From Caulobacter sp. (GTDB lineage Bacteria > Pseudomonadota > Alphaproteobacteria > Caulobacterales > Caulobacteraceae), in the NCBI GenBank assembly GCA_028291055.1, contig JAQGIP010000032.1, positions 124,001-188,000 of the forward strand: a stretch of 64,000 nucleotides of DNA. Direction: 5' to 3'. Shown here piece after piece: positions 9,181 through 16,119 of the stretch (positions are counted from its first letter, which is position 1; every line of letters begins with the position of its first letter). The translations under genes were made by a program, and so were the position numbers. The notes below the pieces were generated by a model, which did no database searches, was not told the origin of the DNA, and worked only from the letters and a program-made list of their open reading frames with translations.

Positions 9181-10718
9181 GCGCCCACCTCCACGCGGGC
9201 CGGCGGCGCCGTCACGGCGCTGGGCGAAGGGCAGTAGTCGCGCACGAAGTCGTCGTGGCTGGGCATGGCGTCCACGCGGGTCTGGATACGCCCGCGCAGT
9301 TCCTCCATCCGCCCGATCAGGTCGGTGAACTCCATATTGTCGGCCAGCCGCTCATAGCCGTCCGGCACGACCCCCTGCCCGACCAGCACCGCCAGCCAGC
9401 TGGACGGCGCGAACAGGCCGTCCTTGTAGGCTTCGATGTGGCCGCGATGCTTGAAAATCTTCAGCTTGTGCTTGAGGCTGTCGGGCACCTCCATGTTGCG
9501 GGTGTAGCGCCAGAGCTCGGAATCATCGCGGCTGTTGGCGTGGTAGTGCAGGATCAGGAAGTCGCGCACCCGGTCGTATTCGACGTCCACCAGCCGGTTG
9601 AATTCGGCGGCCAGAACCGGGTCGAACGGAACGCGCGGAAACAGCCGGATCAGGTTCATCACCGCCACCTGCACCAGATAGATGCTGGTGGACTCCAGCG
9701 GCTCCAGGAAGCCGCTGGCCAGGCCGATGCCGATACAGTTCTTGAACCAGCTGTGCGTGCGCCGTCCGGCCTTGAAGCGCAGCATGCGCGGATCGGCCTG
9801 GGCCTTGCCGTCCAGGTTGGCCAGCAGGGTGGCGTGGGCCTCGTCCTCGCTGATGAAGCTTGAGGAGAAGCAGTAGCCGTTGCCCGTGCGGTGCTGCAGC
9901 GGGATGCGCCACTGCCAGCCGCCCTCGCGCGCCGTGGAGCGGGTATAGGGGTGGAAGTCCTCCGAGCGTTCGCAGGGCACGGCCCAGGCCCGGTCGCAGG
10001 GCAGCCATTTGCTCCAGTCCTCGAACGGAACCTCCAGCGTCTGGCCCATCAGCAGCGAGCGGAAGCCCGAGCAGTCGATGAACAGGTCGCCGGCGACGAC
10101 CTCCCCGGACTTCAGCGTCACCGAGGCGACGTTGCCGCTCTCGCCGTCCCGCGTCACGTCCACCACCATGCCTTCGGTGCGCACCACCCCGCGCGCCTCG
10201 GCGAAGCCGCGCAGGTATTTGGAATAGAGGTGGGCGTCGAACTGGTAGGCGTAGCTATAGGTGGCGTTGATGACCTTGGGGTCCTTGGCCGGGAACTCGA
10301 AGCGGTTGGTCCGGCAGGCCACGATCGGATAGCTGAAATCGTCCAGGTCGAAGGCGTGGCCGTTCTGGCGCGCCTTCACCCAGTGATGGTGGAAGGCCAC
10401 CCCCGACAGCGGCTGGCCGTGCTTGCCGAAGGGGTGGTTGTAGCGGCTGCCCTTGAAGCCCCAGTCGCGGAAGTCGATGCCCAGTTTGAAGGTGGCGTTG
10501 GAGGCCGCCATCATCTCCGGCTCGATGATGCCGATGGCCTCGTTGAAGTCGCGCATCTGCGGCAGCGTGGCCTCGCCCACGCCGACGATGCCGATCTCGT
10601 CGGATTCGATCAGCCGCACGCGGCAGATATTGGGCTTCAGCACGCCCACCAGGGCGGCGGCGCTCATCCAGCCGGAGGTGCCCCCTCCCACGATGACGAC
10701 GTCCAGCGGCTTGGCCAT
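9177..10718 (-). CDS. Tryptophan 7-halogenase-like flavoprotein (copy 3, canonical motifs)
   Basis: A 513-residue flavin-dependent halogenase-like protein with all motifs intact: GGGTSGW for FAD, catalytic K78 in NATFKLGIDFRDW, the WQWRIP signature in place of WxWxIP, and EPLESTS. It would need reduced flavin from a separate reductase, none of which is encoded nearby. It is first in the three-gene set and lies 353 bp behind the TonB receptor gene on the same strand. The start has GGAG eight bases upstream. Context points to a role in carbohydrate acquisition and not in antibiotic synthesis; this is inference. Confidence 0.88.
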   Translation of the reverse strand: MAKPLDVVIVGGGTSGWMSAAALVGVLKPNICRVRLIESDEIGIVGVGEATLPQMRDFNEAIGIIEPEMMAASNATFKLGIDFRDWGFKGSRYNHPFGKHGQPLSGVAFHHHWVKARQNGHAFDLDDFSYPIVACRTNRFEFPAKDPKVINATYSYAYQFDAHLYSKYLRGFAEARGVVRTEGMVVDVTRDGESGNVASVTLKSGEVVAGDLFIDCSGFRSLLMGQTLEVPFEDWSKWLPCDRAWAVPCERSEDFHPYTRSTAREGGWQWRIPLQHRTGNGYCFSSSFISEDEAHATLLANLDGKAQADPRMLRFKAGRRTHSWFKNCIGIGLASGFLEPLESTSIYLVQVAVMNLIRLFPRVPFDPVLAAEFNRLVDVEYDRVRDFLILHYHANSRDDSELWRYTRNMEVPDSLKHKLKIFKHRGHIEAYKDGLFAPSSWLAVLVGQGVVPDGYERLADNMEFTDLIGRMEELRGRIQTRVDAMPSHDDFVRDYCPSPSAVTAPPARVEVGA

Positions 10719-10850
10719 CCGGCTACTCCAAAAGAGCGCCCGACCTGCCGCTCCCCGGCCCGATGGTCGGCGGCGCGGAGTGGCTTGTCAAAGCGCCATA
10801 TCGACAGGGACCAAAACCAGCCAAGCCCCTGAATTATATACAGACGTCAT

Positions 10851-10869
10851 GGCCGGACCTGTTCCGGCC
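10851..10869. repeat. Extragenic palindromic repeat
   Basis: GGCCGG-acctgtt-CCGGCC, a 6-bp stem with 7-base loop. The wording resembles the dispersed extragenic palindromes of alphaproteobacterial genomes; only one copy is in this window, so family membership is inference. Confidence 0.4.
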
Positions 10870-10945
10870 ACCCAAGAACACCGTGGCTAAGGGAATAACG
10901 CTCGGCGGCTCAGCGATCTCCCTTGAAACCTCTGTGTGCATCGCT

Positions 10946-10964
10946 CCCCGCAACAAGTCCGGGG
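10946..10964. repeat. Extragenic palindromic repeat
   Basis: CCCCG-caacaagtc-CGGGG followed by ATGA. It is similar in style to the dispersed 'cccggacttgt' hairpin repeats of alphaproteobacteria and lies 77 bases from another such element. Confidence 0.4.
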
Positions 10965-11023
10965 ATGAGAACGATGGCGGTGATCGAGCTTCGATCTCAT
11001 CCGCCATACCGCTCAAAGCCAAA

Positions 11024-11052
11024 GCGCGCCGCCCGGTTTCCCGGGGGCGCGC
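11024..11052 (-). terminator. Strong hairpin behind the TonB receptor gene
   Basis: On the minus strand, 20 bases after the receptor stop, the RNA can fold a 12-bp stem (GCGCGCC/CCCGG against CCGGG/GGCGCGC, one bulged C) with a GAAA tetraloop, followed by TTTGGCTTT. It could be a partial terminator or a 3'-end stabiliser that lowers halogenase expression relative to the receptor. Confidence 0.6.
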
Positions 11053-11071
11053 CCTGACTTGGAACCTGAAC

Positions 11072-14000
11072 TCAGTATTTCATCCGGATCCCGAAGACGA
11101 TCCGGCGATCGTTCTGGAACCAGCTGCCGGGGCGAAGATTGCCGCCGCCGATGTTGGAGTCCGTGGTCTGTTGCAGCAGGATCGTGCGGGTGTTCAGCAG
11201 GTTGCTGCCCTGCAGGCTCAGCTCGACATTGTCGCTGACCCGGAAGCGGATCGACCCGTCGAGGAAGCCGGCCTCCTTCTGCCACATGGGCAGATAGATG
11301 CAGCAGTCGACCGCCGTCACCAGGAACTGCGAGCGCCAGTTGTAGGCCAGGCGAAGCGCCCAGGGGCCCTTCTCGTACATACCCACCAGGTTGTAGGAGG
11401 TCTTCGACAGCCCCTCCAGCGCATCGACCTGCAGCGCGGTGCCGTTGGTGCCCGGCTGGGGTGTGGCCCCAGACGCGCTGCCCGACGCGGTCTTCAGGTT
11501 GGCGTTGGTGATGCCGGTGTTGTCGACATAGGTGAAGTTGGCCTGCACCCCCAGCCCGCTCCAGGCCCCCGGCAGGAAGTCGAAGAAGCGCTGGTAGGCC
11601 ACTTCGAAGCCCTTGAGGCTGGCGCCGTCGCCGTTCATCGGCCCGCGGACCTGCACCGAACGGGTCACCCCGTTGGCGGTGACGTCGCGGTTGTAGAAGC
11701 CGTATTGGATGTAGTCCTCGAACTTCTTGTAGAACAGCGCGATCGAGAAGCTGCCCACGTCGCTGAAGTAGTATTCCAGCGAGATGTCGAACTGGTCGGC
11801 CGTGGTCGGCTTCAGGCTCGGGTTATAGCCGTCCGCCGTATAGGTCGGGTTGACCCCCGTCACCACGCCGCCCGTCTTGATGTAGCGCGGGTCGGAGATG
11901 TCCTGGGGCCCGGGGAAGGAGGTGGAGATGTTGATGTAGTTCTTCAGCAGCCCGATGTCGGGCCGCGACATGGCGCGCGACGCGGCGAAGCGCAGCACCC
12001 ACTGGTCGTTCAGGTCGAGCTTCAGGTTGAAGCTGGGCAGCCAGTTGCGATGGGTGGTGTCCACCGTGCTGCTGGCGCCGCCGCCCTGGTTGAAGGCGAT
12101 GTCCTGGGCCGACAGGTAGCAGCCGACGGTGCCCGGAATAGCGGGCGCGGGCGCCGGCGGCACGGTCGGAATGGGCGTGCAGGCCAGGGTCGAGGGCGAG
12201 AAGGGCGTCGGATAGGCCACCGAACCGGTGCTCGAGTCCTTGGTCTCGACGTAGCGGACGCCGACGTTGCCCGAAACCCGGATGCTGCCCCAGGTCGCTT
12301 CGGGGCCGCCGAACTTCAGCATCGCGTAGATGGCCTTGGTCTTCTCCTCCACGTGGTTCACTTCCACGGGCAGGTAGCAGCCTTCCGTCTCCCCGGTCCG
12401 CGTGCAGATCGGGTGCCACTGGTCCTGGCCCACGCCCAGGTTGGCGTAGCTCAGCGCGTCGGCGCCGTGCGCCGCCAGCTTGTCCATGTTGAAGAAGACG
12501 AAGTCGCGCGCCGCGCCGCCGAAGAAGTCGCCGCCGCCGAACGAGCGCACGTCATACAGCCCCTGCGGATAGCCGGTGAAGGCGCCGTTGGCCGTGTGCT
12601 TGTCGATGTTCCAGAAGACGTTCTGGTGCGCGCTCAGGTTCCAGTCGTTGGCGATATTGGCCCAGTTGAAGGTCGAATAGCGCACCGTCTGATCGCGGTC
12701 GGAGTAGCGCACCCCCACCTTCAGGCTGTCCATCCAGGTCGAGTGGAACAGGTACTGGGCGTCGGCGCGGATCGCGAACTCGTCACCCTCGCTGTTCTCG
12801 CGATGGTCCATCGCGTGGTTGTAACGGTAGTTGTCCGGATTGCTCAGGCCGCCCGGCGACTGGTTGATATTGGTCGGCGTCAGCAGCGTCATGCGCGGCA
12901 GGTCGCCGGTGGCGTCCAGCTTCAGGTCGGCGAAGGAATACTGGCCGACTTCGATGTCATAGTTCTCGACCGTGGAGTGGACCTTCTGGATGTCGGCGTT
13001 GAGCTTCCAGTTGTCGTTGGGGTTCCATTTGAGATTGATGGCCCCGTCTTCGGTCATGTTTTCGTTGTGGTTGTAGCGGGTGACCGCATTCACGTCCGGC
13101 CCGCGCCCGTCGATGGCGCAGGTGCCCTGCCAGACGTAACAGGGATGCAGCATCGACTGGCCGCTGGAGTTCAGCGCGATGTCGGCGGAGTCCGCGTCGG
13201 AGGCGCCCCACCAGCCGTTGTCCGTCTGCACGACGGTCATCACGCCGGTCTGGAAGTTGCCCTGCTGGTCGAAGGTGAAGGCGGGCGTGCCCAGGGCCGG
13301 TCGCGGCGCGGCCTGCGGCGTGGCGCCGGCGCCGTAGACGAAGCGCACGTCCTTGGCGAACATGTCGATGGGGTAGCTGATGACCCCATTTTCCTTCCAG
13401 GTGTTCTCATAGGTGGAGCGGTTGTACTGGCCGGTGACCAGCAGCTTGCCGCTCGGGTCCTGCCACTGGGCGGAGAAGGCCATGCCGTTGCGGACCCGGT
13501 CATAGGTCGTCACGCGCTGCGCCACGCTGGAAGGGATGTACTTCAGGCCCGGGCCATAGAGGCCGTCGAGCACGGCCATGCGGCCGTACTGGATGCCCTG
13601 CGACTGGGTCTCGACTTCCGAATAGGCCAGGTTGCCCATCAGGCCCACGTCGCCGAAGGGGGTTTCCCAACGGTCGCTGAGGATCATCGAGCCTTCGGGG
13701 GTGAACTTCTTCGACAGGTCGCCGTAGTTGCCGTTGATCCCCACCGAGAACAGGTGGCCGGAGCTGTCGAACGGCACCCGCGTGCGCAGGTTGACCGTGC
13801 CGGCGATGCCGCCCTCGATCAGTTCCGCCGTCTGGTTCTTGTAGGTGTCGACCCCGGCCATCAGCTCGGGCGAGACGTCGCCCCAGCCCAGGCCGCGCGA
13901 GGAGTTGGCGCTGAAGGTGTCGCGGCCGTTGAATTCGTTGCGGACCTGCGACAGGCCCCGCACCAGCACGCCGGAGGGTTCAGCCGAGAAGTGGGAGGTG

Positions 14001-14329
14001 TCGTCGCTGGCCGCCAGGCGGTTGACGGTGATGCCGGGCACCCGTTGCAGGGCCTCGGCGATGGACTTGTCGGGGAAGGCGCCGATGTCCGTGGCGGTGA
14101 TGGTGTCGACCACCGTGTCGGAGCTGCGCTTCAATTGCTGGGAGGTCTTCAGCGAGGCGCGGACCCCGGTGACCACCACTTCGTCGACGGCCGTGTTGTC
14201 GTTCGGCGCGTCGTCCCTGGCCAGGGCCAGCGACGGGGTCAGGGCCATCGTGGCGCCCGTCAGCACCAGCACCGAAGCGCCGTACCTCAGCGCCCGGCGC
14301 CACGACATCTTGTCAGCCGACATATTCAT
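11072..14329 (-). CDS. TonB-dependent receptor, large Caulobacter/Xanthomonas type
   Basis: A 1085-residue outer-membrane receptor that would import glucan oligosaccharides using TonB energy. It has a signal peptide (VLTGATMALTPSLALA), a TonB box region DEVVVTGVRASL, a plug domain (IAEALQRVPGITVNR, GVLVRGLSQVRNEFNGR, IAGTVNLRTR) and a beta-barrel ending in the aromatic terminus GIRMKY. This is the architecture of the TonB-Xanth-Caul group. GGGAGGG precedes the ATG at 14329. A LacI-type operator lies about 150 bp upstream. It is followed, after a hairpin, by three halogenase-like genes. The 1227-aa plus-strand ORF across it is a codon-bias shadow. Confidence 0.93.
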   Translation of the reverse strand: MNMSADKMSWRRALRYGASVLVLTGATMALTPSLALARDDAPNDNTAVDEVVVTGVRASLKTSQQLKRSSDTVVDTITATDIGAFPDKSIAEALQRVPGITVNRLAASDDTSHFSAEPSGVLVRGLSQVRNEFNGRDTFSANSSRGLGWGDVSPELMAGVDTYKNQTAELIEGGIAGTVNLRTRVPFDSSGHLFSVGINGNYGDLSKKFTPEGSMILSDRWETPFGDVGLMGNLAYSEVETQSQGIQYGRMAVLDGLYGPGLKYIPSSVAQRVTTYDRVRNGMAFSAQWQDPSGKLLVTGQYNRSTYENTWKENGVISYPIDMFAKDVRFVYGAGATPQAAPRPALGTPAFTFDQQGNFQTGVMTVVQTDNGWWGASDADSADIALNSSGQSMLHPCYVWQGTCAIDGRGPDVNAVTRYNHNENMTEDGAINLKWNPNDNWKLNADIQKVHSTVENYDIEVGQYSFADLKLDATGDLPRMTLLTPTNINQSPGGLSNPDNYRYNHAMDHRENSEGDEFAIRADAQYLFHSTWMDSLKVGVRYSDRDQTVRYSTFNWANIANDWNLSAHQNVFWNIDKHTANGAFTGYPQGLYDVRSFGGGDFFGGAARDFVFFNMDKLAAHGADALSYANLGVGQDQWHPICTRTGETEGCYLPVEVNHVEEKTKAIYAMLKFGGPEATWGSIRVSGNVGVRYVETKDSSTGSVAYPTPFSPSTLACTPIPTVPPAPAPAIPGTVGCYLSAQDIAFNQGGGASSTVDTTHRNWLPSFNLKLDLNDQWVLRFAASRAMSRPDIGLLKNYINISTSFPGPQDISDPRYIKTGGVVTGVNPTYTADGYNPSLKPTTADQFDISLEYYFSDVGSFSIALFYKKFEDYIQYGFYNRDVTANGVTRSVQVRGPMNGDGASLKGFEVAYQRFFDFLPGAWSGLGVQANFTYVDNTGITNANLKTASGSASGATPQPGTNGTALQVDALEGLSKTSYNLVGMYEKGPWALRLAYNWRSQFLVTAVDCCIYLPMWQKEAGFLDGSIRFRVSDNVELSLQGSNLLNTRTILLQQTTDSNIGGGNLRPGSWFQNDRRIVFGIRMKY

Positions 14330-14763
14330 CCAACTTCCCTCCCAGAAGGGCGGCGCTTCTCGGACGCCGGCCCCAACGTGTTGTTTCCCCCTCGGGCGCC
14401 CGCTCTAGTGGCGGCCACCTCCGGTAGTATCGGCCGGATCATCTGAAGGTCCGCCGCCCTTGGGGGAGGCCTTCAAACTTTCCGACAGCGCTGTCATTTC
14501 GGGTCAGAAAAAAAGGGGACGCCTTTGCGTCACTGCCCCTTAACCCCTGGCCCTCCCCTTCGAGCTTTGAAACATTAGTACGGACGAGTCTCCGATCCCG
14601 CCAGCCCCTTTCGACGGATCAGGGAAAGAATCTTCACCCCGACAGGAACGCCGTGTCATTTTCGACACTAGTTTGTCACTCCGCCCCTTTGATCCAGACG
14701 ATGCTATGTTATCGGACTTCCGGCGCATAGTTGTTCTCCTCCCTCTGGGGCCCAGTGCTGCTG
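14330..14763. other. Divergent control region between TonB receptor and cupin-8 gene
   Basis: 434 bp with no gene. It contains the LacI-type operator at 14483-14496. Nearer the cupin gene are additional TGTC/GACA dyads: GTGTCattttcGACAC at 14653-14668 and GACActagttTGTC at 14664-14677, sharing one arm. These might be sites for another regulator or mutually exclusive foldings; they differ from the LacI consensus. Confidence 0.5.
14483..14496. promoter_or_regulatory. LacI-type operator upstream of TonB receptor
   Basis: CGACAGCGCTGTCA contains the perfect 12-bp palindrome GACAGCGCTGTC and matches the GH87 site read on the other strand. It sits 154 bp before the receptor start and 268 bp before the cupin gene, so it may act on both. 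Confidence 0.75.
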
Positions 14764-15783
14764 ATGACAGAACCGATGACGCCCATCCGCGAGTGGACCA
14801 ACGTAACGCCCCAGGTATTCCACGACCAAATCCTGCCTGTGGGACAACCGGCGGTATTCAAGAGTTTTGTTGCAGACTGGCCCGTGGTGGCGGCCGCGCG
14901 CCAGTCGCCGGCCGCGCTCAGCGCCTATCTGAAGCGTTTCGACAGGGGCGCCAGCGTGCCGACCTTGCTGGGCCCGCCGAAAATCAACGGCCGCTTCTTC
15001 TACAACCATGACATGAGCGGGTTCAATTTCCAGCAGGGCAGCGCACGCATCGGCGCGGCCCTGGACTTCCTGCTGGCGCGGCTCGACGAAGAGCCGCCGC
15101 CCGCCTTCGCCATCCAGTCCGCGCCCATCCGGGGCTGCATGCCGGGATTCGAGGCCGAAAACCGGCTGACGCTGCTGGACCCGGCCATCGAGCCCCGCGC
15201 CTGGATCGGCAACCGGGTGATCGTCGCCGCCCATCACGACCAGTCCGAGAACATCGCCTGCGTCGTCGCCGGCCGACGCCGCTTCACCCTCTTCCCGCCC
15301 GACCAGGTGGCCAACCTCTACATGGGCCCCTTCGAACTGACCCCCGCCGGGGCCACCATCAGCATGGTCGACTTCGACGCCCCCGACCTGGGCCGCTACC
15401 CCAACTTCCCCCAGGCCCTGGACGCCGCCGTGGTCGCCGACCTCGAGCCCGGCGATGCGATCTACATCCCCTATCTGTGGTGGCACCACGTCCGCTCGAT
15501 GGACCGCCTCAACATGCTGGTGAACTACTGGTGGGCTCCGAGGGCCCCCGGCCGCCCTGAACCGAGAGAAGCCTTCGTCCACGCCATCGTGGCCTTGCGC
15601 GACCTGCCCAAGGCCCACCGCGAAGCCTGGCGCGCCATGCTGGCCCACTACGTCTTCCAGGATGAAGGCCCCGCCCCCGGCGCCCACCTGCCCAAATCCA
15701 GCCAGGGCATCCTCGGCGACCTCGATCCCCAACTGCTGCGCGAGATCAGAACCTCCCTCGCCCGCTCGCTAGGGAGGTCGTAA
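14764..15783 (+). CDS. Cupin-8 / JmjC-like putative Fe(II)/2-oxoglutarate oxygenase
   Basis: A 339-residue cupin-like protein of the Cupin_8 (Pass1-related) family. The double-stranded beta-helix region shows the metal-binding HxD (HHDQSENIACVV) followed by GRRRFTLFPP and a distal histidine in PYLWWHHV; together these form the 2-His-1-carboxylate iron site of hydroxylases. The N-terminal WTNVTPQVFHDQIL and PAVFKSFVADWP are typical of the family. The track start (TTG 14731) is not supported; ATG 14764 or 14776 is likely. The gene is divergent from the receptor and typical of TonB-receptor sugar loci with halogenases, where its target is unknown. Confidence 0.83.
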   Translation: MTEPMTPIREWTNVTPQVFHDQILPVGQPAVFKSFVADWPVVAAARQSPAALSAYLKRFDRGASVPTLLGPPKINGRFFYNHDMSGFNFQQGSARIGAALDFLLARLDEEPPPAFAIQSAPIRGCMPGFEAENRLTLLDPAIEPRAWIGNRVIVAAHHDQSENIACVVAGRRRFTLFPPDQVANLYMGPFELTPAGATISMVDFDAPDLGRYPNFPQALDAAVVADLEPGDAIYIPYLWWHHVRSMDRLNMLVNYWWAPRAPGRPEPREAFVHAIVALRDLPKAHREAWRAMLAHYVFQDEGPAPGAHLPKSSQGILGDLDPQLLREIRTSLARSLGRS

Positions 15784-16119
15784 TGGGGCGGTCCTCCCCA
15801 GGCGAGCCTGCAGCGAGCCGGTTGGGGAGGTGGTCCGACGGACCGGAGGGGTTTACCGACTCCCCGACTAGCCACGTTCTGGCGCAACCGCCCAACGACG
15901 GCACAAATCCCCACCGCCAAAACACGCCCACCCTTAGGCCCAGTAAACCCCTCCCTCCCTTCGGGAGGACCTCCCCGGCCGGGCCGCTTGGGCGGCCCTG
16001 GGGAGGCGACGCGCGGATCCCCGTTACCCACCCACCGCATTGACACCCGCCGTCCAAGCCTGCGTATTTCGCGCGAACTCGCGGCGCCCGATCACTCGGC
16101 ACATGCCCCTGGAGCCCTC
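15784..16119. other. Intergenic region with inverted repeat before GH97 gene
   Basis: 336 bp between the cupin-8 stop and the GH97 start. Its main feature is a long imperfect inverted repeat (see 15845-15954) made of GGGGAGG-rich blocks. The small track ORFs here are repeat-driven shadows. No LacI operator is present, so GH97 is either read through from the cupin gene or has an unseen promoter. Confidence 0.5.
15845..15954. repeat. Inverted repeat, arms GGAGGGGTTTAC / GTAAACCCCTCC
   Basis: Perfect 12-base arms lie at 15845-15856 and 15943-15954. The similarity continues outward imperfectly through GGGGAGGT blocks for roughly 30 bases per arm, enclosing an 86-base centre. This could fold as one long cruciform or RNA hairpin, or be a decayed mobile repeat unit of the kind found between alphaproteobacterial genes. 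Confidence 0.6.

Larger units (their letters stand above)
10719..11071. other. Intergenic region between TonB receptor and halogenase set
   Basis: 353 bp without a convincing gene; the 62-aa track ORF at 10834..11022 has no family features. It holds one strong receptor-proximal hairpin (11024-11052), two dispersed palindromic repeats (10851-10869 and 10946-10964) and a TATAAT-like hexamer on the minus strand at 10833-10838 that could be a weak secondary promoter for the halogenase genes, although no good -35 box is visible. Confidence 0.5.

Noticed and set aside
6158-10718. Halogenases as part of an antibiotic or siderophore cluster
   Set aside because: No NRPS, PKS, ligase, reductase or tailoring gene of such a pathway lies within range; all neighbours concern carbohydrate use.
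10763-14446. 1227-aa plus-strand ORF opposite the TonB receptor
   Set aside because: The minus strand encodes a full TonB receptor. The opposite frame is rich in Gly, Arg, Val and Asp, as expected from high-GC codon bias, and shows no domain.
14653-14677. TGTC/GACA dyads as additional LacI-type operators
   Set aside because: Arm spacing is 6 bases and the central CG core of the consensus is missing, so they are listed only as unexplained dyads.
15648-16102. Small ORFs in the repeat region before GH97
   Set aside because: They follow the inverted repeat, lack ribosome sites and have no recognisable features.
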